Source: Lewinellaceae bacterium (lineage in GTDB: Bacteria; Bacteroidota; Bacteroidia; Chitinophagales; Saprospiraceae). From it: a stretch of DNA of 33,444 nt. Numbering within the stretch: the stretch's first letter is position 1; every line of letters begins with the position of its first letter. The notes beneath the pieces are model-generated. The model made no database searches. It worked only from the letters and a program-made list of their open reading frames with translations, and was not told the origin of the DNA. The stretch is from NCBI GenBank assembly GCA_024639065.1, contig JAHEJC010000019.1, positions 1 through 33,444 of the forward strand, given 5' to 3'. Made by a program: the position numbers and the translations under genes. Shown here in pieces: positions 17,032 to 26,527 of this stretch.

Positions 17032-18543
17032 TCAAAATTTAAATCCAATAGTGGCTGTTAGGAATTGTGTATTTAATTTTTGCTCTACATCCACCGTGTA
17101 TCCAAGGCTTTGAGGTAATGAATAAGGGGAGTAAGAATCATCTCGATTAAATATCCGATACCCTACATCGACAAAAAATTTATCCGCACGATATCCTAAA
17201 CCGGCGGAATAGCTCTGATCGATTTTATCTTCATCAAAGAATGGAGATGTATTTAACTGAATACCAGCTCTGACCCTGAAACGGCTCAAAGCCAATTCTC
17301 CACCAACTTTGATATTAAACACATTTCTTAAATTATTAAATATTTCAGAATTTAATTCATCCTGATAGGCTAAATCACTGTCAAATCTAAATTCTCCACT
17401 TTGGTAAGGGATCCACTCTACAGCGGCACTTATGAAACCAAATTTTCTTACAATAAATCCCAAACTGGTGGAAGCCCTTAATGGAGTGCGATAACGATAG
17501 TCAAAATTTCCATTAGGGGATTCTTCATCAAAGTAATTCTGTGTACCATCATCTGTGAATTGATAGGCTAGTGTGGTAGCAAAATTATCTTCAAACTTAT
17601 AAACAGTAGGGGTATGAAAGGACAAACCCCATCTAAATTGTTTGGTAATATTAAGAATCGCCCCAAGTTTCACATTGATACCCGTACCGGTAGTACTTAG
17701 GAATTCAGTAAACTCCAGAAAATCAAAAAACGGAACCAAATCCTGATCATCATCTTCTGTGTAAGCTTTATTAACCTCATAATTAAAGAAGCTGACTCCT
17801 ATACTTGCTCCGAGCATTAATTTTTCGTCATAGTTACCTGCTAATGAAATGACCAATTCATTGATGCCTCCTTCTGAGGTTACGTCCTGTCTTTTAGGCA
17901 CATCGACATCTCCTGCTTCCATAAAATCATTTTCATAATTGAAATCCTCTTCAAAATCATATATGGCACCTGTAATATAGGCGGGTAATGCTTCAAATTC
18001 ATCCAACTGTTCAGGAGCCAGTCCATTTGCAATATCAATGAAACGATAGGTAATCGACCCGGGAGTACTTCCATCAAAGTAAAAGGAATTATTGAAATTG
18101 GCAATTTGATTTACACCTATTCCAAAGTTCGAAGTTTTCCATTTAGATCCTCTTGGTTTATTAACCAAGACTAAACCAAAATTTGCAAAATTGAAACTGC
18201 TCATTTGTTCAACTTCTGAATTTGAATCATTGGTCAACTTGGATGTATACTTCGAAAATGGAACAGCAGGCGTAGCTACAAACTCAGACCACCGAAATGC
18301 ACCGAGTCCGGCAGGATTCTGGGAAAGAACTCCAAAATCAGCTCCTAAAGCATTCATAGATGAACCAACCGACATATTTCTGGCCGTGCCTATGACATCA
18401 GTAGTTGTAAATCGGATGGCATCGGAAACGTTTTGACTAAATAGTGTCATCCCAATAAATGAAGAAGTTATTAATAGTAGCGATAATCTCTTCACGTGCT
18501 TTGTATTACATTTACCATTGACTAAATTAAACATAAATGGCAT
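17032..18543 (-). CDS. Outer-membrane protein, FadL/OmpP1 (TodX)-like
   Basis: This ~503-residue protein has an N-terminal export signal (RLSLLLITSSFIGMTLFSQ) and a start to the mature part typical of the Bacteroidota FadL-like family: DAIRFTTTDVIGTARNMSVG and ALGADFGVLSQNPAGLGAF. The rest alternates strands and turns, and ends with an aromatic-rich closing strand (FLTATIGFKF). It should form an outer-membrane barrel importing hydrophobic or other nutrients. The first ATG places 16 polar residues before the signal peptide; an internal GTG (18493-18495; VKRLSLLL) gives a more normal signal and may be the true start. The segment EDDDQDLVPFFDF is an acidic loop. Substrate unknown. Confidence 0.82.
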   Translation of the reverse strand: MPFMFNLVNGKCNTKHVKRLSLLLITSSFIGMTLFSQNVSDAIRFTTTDVIGTARNMSVGSSMNALGADFGVLSQNPAGLGAFRWSEFVATPAVPFSKYTSKLTNDSNSEVEQMSSFNFANFGLVLVNKPRGSKWKTSNFGIGVNQIANFNNSFYFDGSTPGSITYRFIDIANGLAPEQLDEFEALPAYITGAIYDFEEDFNYENDFMEAGDVDVPKRQDVTSEGGINELVISLAGNYDEKLMLGASIGVSFFNYEVNKAYTEDDDQDLVPFFDFLEFTEFLSTTGTGINVKLGAILNITKQFRWGLSFHTPTVYKFEDNFATTLAYQFTDDGTQNYFDEESPNGNFDYRYRTPLRASTSLGFIVRKFGFISAAVEWIPYQSGEFRFDSDLAYQDELNSEIFNNLRNVFNIKVGGELALSRFRVRAGIQLNTSPFFDEDKIDQSYSAGLGYRADKFFVDVGYRIFNRDDSYSPYSLPQSLGYTVDVEQKLNTQFLTATIGFKF

Positions 18544-18592
18544 TTCTTAAAAATTCAAATGGTTGAGTTGGATGTTTTTTTAATGTTGATAA

Positions 18593-18626
18593 AAAAATGG
18601 GTGAACTTTATCAGCCACCCATTTTT
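18593..18626 (-). terminator. Terminator of the low-complexity secreted protein gene
   Basis: On the minus strand AAAAATGGGTG pairs with CACCCATTTTT over 11 bp around a 12-nt loop, and the 3' arm continues into a run of seven T residues. It lies about 38 nt after the stop of the upstream gene. Confidence 0.85.
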
Positions 18627-18664
18627 ATCATTCTACAATGATTATATCTTTTACCTCGTCAGAA

Positions 18665-19828
18665 TTAATTTTTTCTAGGAGAAGTACTCCTTGAACTACT
18701 TGAACTAGATCTACTTGGTGCATAACTCCTACTACTACTACCAGAGGATCTACTTGGCGCATAACTGCGATTACTGGAAGACCTGCTCGGTGTATAACTT
18801 CTATTCGTACTATTACTTCTACTTGGCGTATAACTTCTATTAGAGGAAGAAGAAGATCTTGGCTTGTAAGTAGACTTGCTTGATGGCTTGTAAGTGGACC
18901 TGCTTCTTGTACTTGGGCTATATGCTTTATTTCGACTAGATGAACTAGGTTTATAAGTTGATCTGCTGTTTGGTACCACTTTTCTCGTGGATGGTTTATA
19001 AGTAGTACTGTTTCGAGTACTGGTCCTTCCTGCGCTGTAGTTAGGGCTTCGACTTACCGAAGTTTTATTTCTGTTTGAAATAATCTTCCGGTCAGAAGCT
19101 GTTCTGTTAGATGTTACTGCTCGATTTCTGCTGGGCGACGTTCTATTGGAAACAACTGTGTTTCTTGAACTGCTGCCGACTGTCCTCGCTCCGTAATAGG
19201 TGCCTCTGGATGAGGAACTATTTACGGAAGATCCAGATCGGGCAAAATTATTATTAACCACGGTAGGACCACACCAACTGTTATAGCCTCCTCCATAGTA
19301 ATTATTTACAAAAGTATTACCACCCCAGCCATAGTTCGATCCATATCCAAATCCGCCACCGTAATAACCTCCACCCCAAGGTGATCCATTATAACCTCGA
19401 AATCCTCTATTCCAGCTGTTATATCCAAAACCATAATACCTGGAAGCTCTTCTCCAATTATTGTACCTCCAGAAACTTGCTGGTGATCCAAATGAGACAT
19501 AGATATCAACATTTGGGGAGTAAAATGGAGAATAACGATCATAATAGTAATAATCCGTAAAGACTGGCGAATAATATCCAAAGCCTACGGTTGGTCTGCG
19601 AAATCGACGAACTCGAGATGAATAGTAATAGTCATATTCATCAGTAGCATATGTATATTCTTCGTCATCATAGACATAACTATCATCCGTATATACATCT
19701 TCATCATCATAATAATACTCGTCATCTAGGTCCGGATCATAATATAAATCATCTGTCTGAGCCTGCAAGCTCATGCTTGCTGCCAGGCAAAATGTCATTA
19801 AAATCGAGGTTATGATATATTTTTTCAT
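18665..19828 (-). CDS. Secreted low-complexity protein with separated acidic and basic blocks
   Basis: This 387-residue protein has a Sec signal peptide (MKKYIITSILMTFCLAASMSLQAQ). Residues 25-71 are almost only Asp, Glu, Tyr, Ser and Thr with no Lys or Arg. A short RRFRRPT hinge follows. Residues ~80-200 are rich in Gly, Tyr, Trp, Asn and Phe (e.g. GGGYYGGGFGYGSNYGWGG). From ~200 to the end it is Ser/Arg/Thr/Lys-rich with a single Asp and repeated SYTPSRS, SYAPSRS and TYKPS motifs. It has no enzymatic motif. Such a block polyampholyte could be a surface, matrix or mineral-binding protein; that is inference. It has its own terminator and is divergent from proS. Confidence 0.75.
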   Translation of the reverse strand: MKKYIITSILMTFCLAASMSLQAQTDDLYYDPDLDDEYYYDDEDVYTDDSYVYDDEEYTYATDEYDYYYSSRVRRFRRPTVGFGYYSPVFTDYYYYDRYSPFYSPNVDIYVSFGSPASFWRYNNWRRASRYYGFGYNSWNRGFRGYNGSPWGGGYYGGGFGYGSNYGWGGNTFVNNYYGGGYNSWCGPTVVNNNFARSGSSVNSSSSRGTYYGARTVGSSSRNTVVSNRTSPSRNRAVTSNRTASDRKIISNRNKTSVSRSPNYSAGRTSTRNSTTYKPSTRKVVPNSRSTYKPSSSSRNKAYSPSTRSRSTYKPSSKSTYKPRSSSSSNRSYTPSRSNSTNRSYTPSRSSSNRSYAPSRSSGSSSRSYAPSRSSSSSSRSTSPRKN

Positions 19829-20045
19829 TGTTAAAGAATTTTAAAAAGGTAATTAACTTGGCTTCCTTTTATAGTATATGCAATTTATTACTTTTACTGT
19901 GGAATTTTAGTTAATAAGACATTAATATTATTAAAAGCGTAATTAAATAATGTTAAAATAACTTAATTGTTTACAATATAATGACGAAATAAGTAGGTGA
20001 TAAGTTCCTTTTGTAACATTACTTTAACACGTTTGGTGGACAATT

Positions 20046-21512
20046 ATGGCTAAAGAAATTACGAGTCGAGCGGAAAATTATTCTCAATGGTACAATGACA
20101 TCGTTAAAAAAGCTGATTTGGCGATGAATTCAGCGGTCAGAGGATGCATGGTAATTAAACCTAACGGGTATGCGATATGGGAAAATATGCAAGCCCAGTT
20201 AGATAAAATGTTTAAAGAAGCAGGTCACGTAAATGCCTACTTTCCATTATTCATCCCAAAAAGTTTTTTGAGCAAAGAAGCTGAGCATGTAGAAGGCTTT
20301 GCTAAAGAGTGCGCAGTTGTCACCCATCACCGATTAAAAAACGATCCCCATGGATCTGGACTTGTGGTGGACCCAGAGGCTAAATTGGAAGAAGAGTTAA
20401 TCGTAAGGCCTACTTCAGAAACGATTATTTGGAATACCTATAGAGACTGGATTCAATCATATCGGGATCTTCCACTTTTGATCAACCAATGGTCAAACGT
20501 GGTGAGATGGGAAATGAGGACTCGACCATTCCTCAGAACAGCAGAATTCTTATGGCAAGAAGGCCATACAGCTCACGCTACCCAAAAAGAAGCGATCGAA
20601 GAAGCCGAGAAAATCCATGAAATATATGCCAGATTTGCTGAAGATTTTATGGCAATGCCGGTTATTAAAGGAAGAAAAACTGAAAATGAACGATTTGCTG
20701 GTGCGGTTGAAACCTATACCATAGAAGCATTGATGCAGGATAGAAAAGCCCTGCAAGCGGGCACTTCTCATTTTTTAGGACAAAATTTTGCAAAAGCATT
20801 TGATGTTAAGTTTCTAGATCAAAACAATCAAGAAGCTTTTGTGTGGGCTACTTCCTGGGGTGTTTCTACCCGGTTAGTCGGTGGGATGATCATGACTCAT
20901 TCCGACGATGAAGGGCTTGTTGTTCCTCCCAAATTGGCACCTTTACATGTGATCATCGTGCCGATTCCTAAACCTGCTCCAGCGATTAACGAGGTGGCCG
21001 AAAAACTGCTTCAAGGATTGAAAGCAAAAGGAGTAAAAGTTAAGTATGATCACGATGAAAAGAAACGACCGGGTTTTAAGTTCGCTGAGCATGAAATGAA
21101 AGGAGTTCCAATTCGGATAGGGATTGGTAAACGCGATTTAGAGCGTAATGTTGTAGAAGTAGCACGCCGGGATACCAAAGAAAAAACTTCAGTACCGATT
21201 GATGGCATTATTGATTATGTTGAAACCTTACTCAACGATATTCAAACTAACTTGCTCAAAAAAGCCAAAGGTTTTAGGAAAGACCACATGCATACAGCGG
21301 ATGATTTTGAAACGTTTAAGCAAATCATTGAATCTGATGGTGGTTTTGTATTAGCACATTGGGATGGTACTCAAGAAACTGAATTAAGGATTAAGGAACT
21401 TACCAAAGCTACCGCTCGATGTATTCCAATTGATAATTTGCAAGAAGAAGGTCAGTGTGTTTTGACTGGTAAGCCGAGTAAAGAAAGGATAGTATTTGCA
21501 AAAGCCTATTAA
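20046..21512 (+). CDS. proS: Prolyl-tRNA synthetase, short archaeal/eukaryotic type (ProS type 3)
   Basis: This 488-residue class II aminoacyl-tRNA synthetase charges tRNA-Pro with proline. Motif 2 is [20 protein letters not shown] and motif 3 lies around [17 protein letters not shown]. The anticodon-binding domain (~290-390) begins [12 protein letters not shown], and a C-terminal zinc-type domain ends [17 protein letters not shown]. The long editing insertion found between motifs 2 and 3 in the typical bacterial enzyme is absent, which marks the archaeal/eukaryotic-like type 3 widely used by Bacteroidota. Length matches that type. It appears monocistronic, with ~215 bp to the divergent low-complexity gene. 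Confidence 0.96.
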   Translation: MAKEITSRAENYSQWYNDIVKKADLAMNSAVRGCMVIKPNGYAIWENMQAQLDKMFKEAGHVNAYFPLFIPKSFLSKEAEHVEGFAKECAVVTHHRLKNDPHGSGLVVDPEAKLEEELIVRPTSETIIWNTYRDWIQSYRDLPLLINQWSNVVRWEMRTRPFLRTAEFLWQEGHTAHATQKEAIEEAEKIHEIYARFAEDFMAMPVIKGRKTENERFAGAVETYTIEALMQDRKALQAGTSHFLGQNFAKAFDVKFLDQNNQEAFVWATSWGVSTRLVGGMIMTHSDDEGLVVPPKLAPLHVIIVPIPKPAPAINEVAEKLLQGLKAKGVKVKYDHDEKKRPGFKFAEHEMKGVPIRIGIGKRDLERNVVEVARRDTKEKTSVPIDGIIDYVETLLNDIQTNLLKKAKGFRKDHMHTADDFETFKQIIESDGGFVLAHWDGTQETELRIKELTKATARCIPIDNLQEEGQCVLTGKPSKERIVFAKAY

Positions 21513-21624
21513 TGTATTGAGGATAGGGCATTGAGCAAATGAGTGAGTGTTTACTTCAATTTTTTAAGTCTAAAATTATTAAAATGCAATCCATCTTCTT
21601 TAGCTAGTATATTGGATTTCAAAC

Positions 21625-22224
21625 CTAAACCACTTTTTGGACAAATTCCCCATTAAGTAAATAATTTACATCCAATCCAGCATTTATGCACATATGCATC
21701 AACGTATCATCTCGACCAATTAGATTTCCAATTTGTTGAAGAAATTCTGCAAAATCCAAACGATAATCCGGATGAATTTTTTCAGAAAGATTACTCATCC
21801 TGATTATTTTCTTAATAAGGTATTCTCTCAGTTTATTCGATTTTTGATTCCAAAACGGGGTGAGGCGCTCACCGTATTTTTCCAAGCATTCTTCAATAAG
21901 TATTAGATTCAGTTCAATTTCACCGTATTTGTCTTTGGTAATACGGGTGTGCCGTGTAATGGCAGCACTCAGTTGACGTGCAAGCCATAACATGGAACCA
22001 GGACTGTACTGTTGAAAATTTGAAGCTATATCTTCAATAATCTTTTCTTTAAGAAAATCTCTGCGGTCTTCTGTAGTCGCCTCATGTTCCAGCAGTTTAA
22101 ATTCCAGTTGTTCAGTAAGAATATCGTCCTTTGCGATAAGTCTGTAGAGGAGTTTGTCCTTGTCCTTATGAGGTAATGCATGGATTGCGTCTTTTAGCAG
22201 ATCACTGAGTTTTGCTCTAGCCAT
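21625..22224 (-). CDS. Conserved hypothetical cytoplasmic protein
   Basis: This 199-residue, charged, mainly helical protein has no signal peptide or membrane segment. It opens with MARAKLSDLLKDAIHALPHKDKDKLLYRLIAK and has a Leu/Asp/Glu-rich amphipathic pattern, as in helical-bundle proteins. No catalytic motif or nucleic-acid-binding motif is visible. Its style is that of conserved Bacteroidota proteins of unknown function. It converges with proS (112 bp between stops). No functional link can be stated. Confidence 0.6.
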   Translation of the reverse strand: MARAKLSDLLKDAIHALPHKDKDKLLYRLIAKDDILTEQLEFKLLEHEATTEDRRDFLKEKIIEDIASNFQQYSPGSMLWLARQLSAAITRHTRITKDKYGEIELNLILIEECLEKYGERLTPFWNQKSNKLREYLIKKIIRMSNLSEKIHPDYRLDFAEFLQQIGNLIGRDDTLMHMCINAGLDVNYLLNGEFVQKVV

Positions 22225-22754
22225 AAAATATATTGTTGAGTTTTACCTTGCGCGCTTGAATTGAAAAATTCTTATGATTTCAAAATTAATAGTTCAAGAT
22301 CATTACAAAAATAGCTACATTTTTTTTCTTCCACTCATTAACCTTTTGCTGCTCTTTCTTTAAACTAGGCAAAAATAGGATCAGCGCAAAAATATCTACA
22401 GCAGGATTCTTAATTTATTTCCATCCGGACAAAATTAGCAATTTATAGAAAAAATGAAACAGTGGATAGACCAATGTGAATTTTAATTTCAGCATGGCAA
22501 AAACATTCTTATTGGCGGATACTGAAGGGCTTTAAGGTAGAAAACAATCTGAAGATATTCTAAACAGCAACTCAGTCGGAGCGCTGTTTTTAAGTTTACA
22601 CAACAACTTTTTCACTGGAATAATGATCAAGATAATATTTAATCCAAGTTCAGGCAACGGAGATGATTATTCGTACAGGAAATATCCACATTCTATTCAT
22701 AATTTGAAATTAATTACTTACCTTATATTCCGGGATCTATTCAAAACAAGCGCA
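22225..22754. other. Intergenic stretch without a convincing gene
   Basis: About 530 bp separate the hypothetical gene and the PAS gene. It holds a 13-codon frame MAKTFLLADTEGL (22494-22535), which echoes the start of response regulators but stops at once, and a terminator-like hairpin further on. The open frame of the PAS gene extends back to 22623 but that part is not protein-like. Confidence 0.4.
22562..22591 (+). terminator. Terminator-like hairpin in the intergenic stretch
   Basis: AAACAGC pairs with GCTGTTT, with an inner CTC/GAG helix separated by small bulges, and the 3' arm runs into TTTTT. No long gene precedes it on this strand, so it could end a small RNA or be a leftover of a lost gene. 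Confidence 0.4.
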
Positions 22755-23153
22755 ATGGCAGTTAAGGAGATAGAAATCATTTTGAGTAGGCAACTTGCGG
22801 ATTGTCTCAACATTCCAATATTCTTGGTTGATCCCAATGGGGATTTGATCTTTTATAATGAGCCTGCTGAACAATTGCTGGGTAAACGATTTGAAGATAC
22901 CGGTCCTATGCCAGTAGCCGAATGGGCGGTAATTTTTAAGCCTAGAGATGATCACGGCAACCTCATCCCTCCTGAAAATTTACCACTTGTCAAATCCCTT
23001 TCGCTAAAGATACCAGCTCATGGTAGCTTTTGGATTGAAAATATTCAGAATAAGACCAAGCATGCTCTATCAGTGACTAGCCTGCCAATAATAGGCCAGG
23101 CCAACCGGTTTTTGGGCGCATTAGCAATCTTTTGGGAAAACAAGCAATCATGA
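22755..23153 (+). CDS. Small PAS-domain protein
   Basis: Start chosen at ATG 22755 (MAVKEIEIILSRQLADCL); the 44 upstream codons are not protein-like. The resulting 132 residues are essentially one PAS domain: IFLVDPNGDLIFYNEPAEQL with the PAS core strand, then FEDTGPMPVAEWAVIF, LIPPENLPLVKSL, and a final strand FLGALAIFWENKQ. No output domain is attached. Its stop overlaps the start of the metallo-beta-lactamase-fold gene by ATGA, so the two proteins are translationally coupled and probably act together, with PAS sensing a ligand or redox state and influencing the hydrolase. The coupling is seen; the functional link is inference. Confidence 0.78.
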   Translation: MAVKEIEIILSRQLADCLNIPIFLVDPNGDLIFYNEPAEQLLGKRFEDTGPMPVAEWAVIFKPRDDHGNLIPPENLPLVKSLSLKIPAHGSFWIENIQNKTKHALSVTSLPIIGQANRFLGALAIFWENKQS

Positions 23154-23983
23154 AAGTCACTTTTTGGGGTACCCGAGGATCTATTGCTACAGTAGGAGCA
23201 CAAACGCAGCTTTATGGAGGAAATACTTCTTGCGTAACAGTTTCAGATAAGGATACTTTACTTATCCTGGATGCCGGGTCTGGCTTGAGGGTACTCGCAA
23301 ATCAAGGTTTTCATAAGCAATTCAAACATATTCATATACTGCTTACCCACCTCCATATAGATCATATCCAGGGGTTGGGATTTTTTAACTTGTTCTTTGA
23401 TCCTGATGCTGAAATTCATTTGTGGGGACCTCCTAGTTCAAATACTTCCCTCCGAGCAAGGCTGAATAGATACCTTTCACCACCTTTGTTTCCTGTACGG
23501 ATGCGAGACTTTAATTGTAAGCTTCACATTCATGAAGTTACCCAGGATCAATTTATTATTGAAGGGTTTGTGGTAAATTCAAATTTTGTGTTGCATCCGG
23601 GACCCACTTTAGGCTTTCGGATTAGCGATGGTCAAAAAATAGTCACCTTTATTCCTGATCACGAACCCGCTTTAGGTAACCCAAAATTCGCTATTGACGC
23701 AGAGTGGACCTCAGGATATGCGCTGGCAAAATCAGCGGATCTATTGATTCATGATTCTTCTTATTCCGAAAAAGAATACAAATCCCGCAGAGGATGGGGG
23801 CATAGTGCTATGCATCATGCGCTACTATTTGCTGAACTAGCTGGAGTAAAACGGTTGGAACTATTTCACCATGATCCCAGCCATGACGATGATGAATTAT
23901 TGAGACTATTTCACCATCACGTAGATGGAAAGTGGAATTTCGAGGTACATTTGGCAATTGAAAATTCGGTTATTGATTTATAG
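23150..23983 (+). CDS. Metallo-beta-lactamase-fold hydrolase (phosphodiesterase-like)
   Basis: Start chosen at ATG 23150, which overlaps the PAS stop (ATGA); an upstream TTG is less likely. The 277-residue protein begins KVTFWGTRGSIATVG and LYGGNTSCVTV, typical of the MBL-fold phosphodiesterase/RNase Z-like branch. The zinc motif HLHIDH spans residues 67-72. Later ligands are suggested in VLHPGPTLGFRI, FIPDHEP, LIHDSSYS, GWGHSAMHHAL and LFHHDPSHDD. There is no signal peptide. Related proteins cleave phosphodiester bonds of cyclic nucleotides or other small molecules; the substrate here is unknown. A class III cyclase is encoded about 15 kb away, but no direct link is shown. Confidence 0.85.
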   Translation: MKVTFWGTRGSIATVGAQTQLYGGNTSCVTVSDKDTLLILDAGSGLRVLANQGFHKQFKHIHILLTHLHIDHIQGLGFFNLFFDPDAEIHLWGPPSSNTSLRARLNRYLSPPLFPVRMRDFNCKLHIHEVTQDQFIIEGFVVNSNFVLHPGPTLGFRISDGQKIVTFIPDHEPALGNPKFAIDAEWTSGYALAKSADLLIHDSSYSEKEYKSRRGWGHSAMHHALLFAELAGVKRLELFHHDPSHDDDELLRLFHHHVDGKWNFEVHLAIENSVIDL

Positions 23984-24068
23984 CTCAGTTCTTCTTACCT
24001 ATTTCCATAAGTCATGCCCCCGTTATACAACTCTCACCATAGACGTTCTTAGTGGTAGAATGCAACGA

Positions 24069-26384
24069 TTAATTTGTTATAACTAGCTTCTCCCGGAAAA
24101 CACCCCGGTTAGATTTAAGTTGAAGAAAATAAATACCATTATCAATATTTGGAAGGTTAACACTGATTGTAGAAGATGATCCAGTCAGGTCACTTGTAAA
24201 TACTATCCGCCCGCTGTAATCATATAACGACAATCGCAAATTATCAAAATTAGTATGGTCGATATTTATTACCTTTTTTATTGGGTTGGGGAAAATATTT
24301 ACGGATAAATTATCAACTATTTTGTCCACTGAAGTAGGATTATCAAGTGAAGAAATCAGATTATGGGCGTTGATTTTTCCATAGCCCCATAGATTATTTG
24401 GGACAGCACCAGTAAAATTATCCTGATCGGACAGATCTATTAAAAGATCTTTTATACCACTTGGGTCTAATTGAGGATTAATTTCTAACATGAGCGCGAC
24501 AATCCCGGCAACTATTGGACTGGCTATGGAAGTACCTCTTCTGATATCAAAACTCCAATTCCCTCCGTTTTCTTTTGCTATCTTGTCGACTTCCAAATCT
24601 GGATCAAAATTTTTGTTAAACGAATTGGCTGCAGCCGCTATCAAATTGGCAGGGGCTGTAATATCGGGTTTGATCCGGCCATCATAGGTAGGCCCTCTAC
24701 TACTTCTAGGATAAAAATCTCCAATTTCATCTTGAGTACCTAGTTGAACCATTGAAGTATTTGTAAATGAATTTTTTGTAGTATAGCCCCCTACCGATAG
24801 GATAGAGTGGGCCGTCCCTCCTAATTCGCCCATCGTATAATTTGGATTCCCTCCTTTGACTTGCACTTCATCAATAAATTCTTCAGCGCCTATTCCCGAT
24901 AAATTACCAAAAAAAGCTTCAAAAATGTTATTGGCTGAATAGGCATGAACGGTTCCTTTTTCGGCTTTAAATCTCAATTGGATAAAATCATTATCCAGGA
25001 GGTCATCCAAATTAACATCGTTATTCTTTAATTGTGAAGTACTATTAATGAATATGGACATATGGGGTCGATTGTTCAAAGGGTTAATCTCTGTTGCCAC
25101 TTCATAAAATATTGTATCATTTTCGAGGTCCACGACCCATCCATTCATCAAAGTGGAATTGGATGTTGAAAATGCTGGTGAATCTGCTTCTTGCATTTTT
25201 GTTTTTGGATTAAAGATTTCTACATTCACCTCAAAATCCTCGCCCACCTCTCCCCAAATATCTACTGTTGTTTCACCTGAACTGAGTCCTTCGGGCCATA
25301 CTAAATAACTCAAAACATTCTTTTCATTATCAAAGGTATGATCAAAGTGCAGGTAAAAACCACCTGGATCACCTTCATTACCTACTGAGCCTACAATTAT
25401 TCTACCTGGTCCGCTAAGGGCATCTATGGCCTGATCTGTTAGTGAGGAGCCATCGTGAGGTCCGGTATGATGCCCCTGACTAATATTGACTACCGCAGGT
25501 TTACCCATGGATTCTGCATATTGAAAAACATAATTAATGCCGTCAATCACCCCCGTATTTAATCCACTTAATCCACCCAACTGAAATAGAGACACCAATA
25601 CTAGATCACTTTCATATGCCACTCCTCGATATTTATCTATCAAGGGGCCAGCACTTCCTGCAGCCACATTGGCAACATGGGAGCCATGTCCAATGCTGCT
25701 ATCATCAAATTTTTCGATGGATAGATCATCTGTATCCAAATCATTTCCATAACTGAAACCCATTGGTGGGGTGCGAGTGATATTTTGCTCCCAGGATTTT
25801 TTTATACGACTTACTCCATCGGGATCAGTAAAAGTAGGATGCGTATAATCAAATCCAATATCCAAAACCCCAACTATAACATCCTTCCCAGTATAGGATT
25901 GTGAAAGGTCGGCCCCTTGATGAACCAAATCAACTTTCGCTTCTGCTAAAGCTTTATCCAATTTAGGATAGACTTTTTTTGCAAGTTCAAAATAGATAAT
26001 ACCTTCAGCAGTTAAAAAATCTGGTAAATGACCAATAGGAATTTGAATCGAATAAATCGTTCCAGCCCGCGTGTTGATCAATACTTCATATTCGTCAAAG
26101 ACATGGAGATCGAATGCTTGATTAACTTTTATTAGTCCAGGAACATAGTACTTAACATCAAGATTTTTAATTAGATTGTATTTTTCTACTAAGTCCTTGG
26201 ACATTCCATTTTTCTTTATGGTTGACAAAAGTGAAACTGTCCGGGTACAACAATTGTTTGAAAGTGCATAATCAGTTAATTCCAAAGGAATATTAGCTGA
26301 TTTTGAAAATATTTCTTGTGTCCAACCATGCACTTTTGCAAGGGTCAAAATCCACAACAAGATCATTATTCTTGATGAAGTCAT
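24069..26384 (-). CDS. Secreted subtilisin-like (S8) serine protease with T9SS sorting domain
   Basis: This 771-residue protein has an N-terminal export signal (SSRIMILLWILTLAKVHG), a pro-region, then a peptidase S8 domain. The catalytic residues are Asp175 in VGVLDIGFDYTHP, His233 in IGHGSHVANVAAG and Ser619 in RRGTSIASPIVAG. The long spacing between His and Ser (~385 residues) holds an inserted beta-rich domain. The last ~80 residues carry a type A T9SS sorting domain (VNIFPNPIKKVINID, then YDYSGRIVF and DNGIYFLQLKS, ending REKLVITN). The enzyme should therefore be exported across the outer membrane and anchored or released. Substrates are unknown. It appears to stand alone, facing the same way as the genes upstream. 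Confidence 0.94.
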   Translation of the reverse strand: MTSSRIMILLWILTLAKVHGWTQEIFSKSANIPLELTDYALSNNCCTRTVSLLSTIKKNGMSKDLVEKYNLIKNLDVKYYVPGLIKVNQAFDLHVFDEYEVLINTRAGTIYSIQIPIGHLPDFLTAEGIIYFELAKKVYPKLDKALAEAKVDLVHQGADLSQSYTGKDVIVGVLDIGFDYTHPTFTDPDGVSRIKKSWEQNITRTPPMGFSYGNDLDTDDLSIEKFDDSSIGHGSHVANVAAGSAGPLIDKYRGVAYESDLVLVSLFQLGGLSGLNTGVIDGINYVFQYAESMGKPAVVNISQGHHTGPHDGSSLTDQAIDALSGPGRIIVGSVGNEGDPGGFYLHFDHTFDNEKNVLSYLVWPEGLSSGETTVDIWGEVGEDFEVNVEIFNPKTKMQEADSPAFSTSNSTLMNGWVVDLENDTIFYEVATEINPLNNRPHMSIFINSTSQLKNNDVNLDDLLDNDFIQLRFKAEKGTVHAYSANNIFEAFFGNLSGIGAEEFIDEVQVKGGNPNYTMGELGGTAHSILSVGGYTTKNSFTNTSMVQLGTQDEIGDFYPRSSRGPTYDGRIKPDITAPANLIAAAANSFNKNFDPDLEVDKIAKENGGNWSFDIRRGTSIASPIVAGIVALMLEINPQLDPSGIKDLLIDLSDQDNFTGAVPNNLWGYGKINAHNLISSLDNPTSVDKIVDNLSVNIFPNPIKKVINIDHTNFDNLRLSLYDYSGRIVFTSDLTGSSSTISVNLPNIDNGIYFLQLKSNRGVFREKLVITN

Positions 26385-26527
26385 TTTTAATTTTTAGTTA
26401 TTAACTATCAAGATAGTAAATTACTTAATCAATATGATCGCAGTCGCATACCCGGTAACCGGTAACCAACCAATTTTAGTCATTCACTTTTTAACAATTT
26501 TTCCAGAGACTCGATTCTTGCATTCAT

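Noticed and set aside
19306-19581. A 91-codon minus-strand frame inside the low-complexity gene
   Set aside because: It is a shifted reading of the Gly/Tyr-rich repeats; the main frame has a signal peptide and a terminator.
22623-22754. Upstream extension of the PAS gene by 44 codons
   Set aside because: The added sequence is not conserved-looking and the PAS fold starts directly after the ATG at 22755.
26454-26467. Tandem GGTAACC repeats upstream of the subtilase gene
   Set aside because: Only two 7-bp units with no matching promoter geometry; not enough for an operator call.
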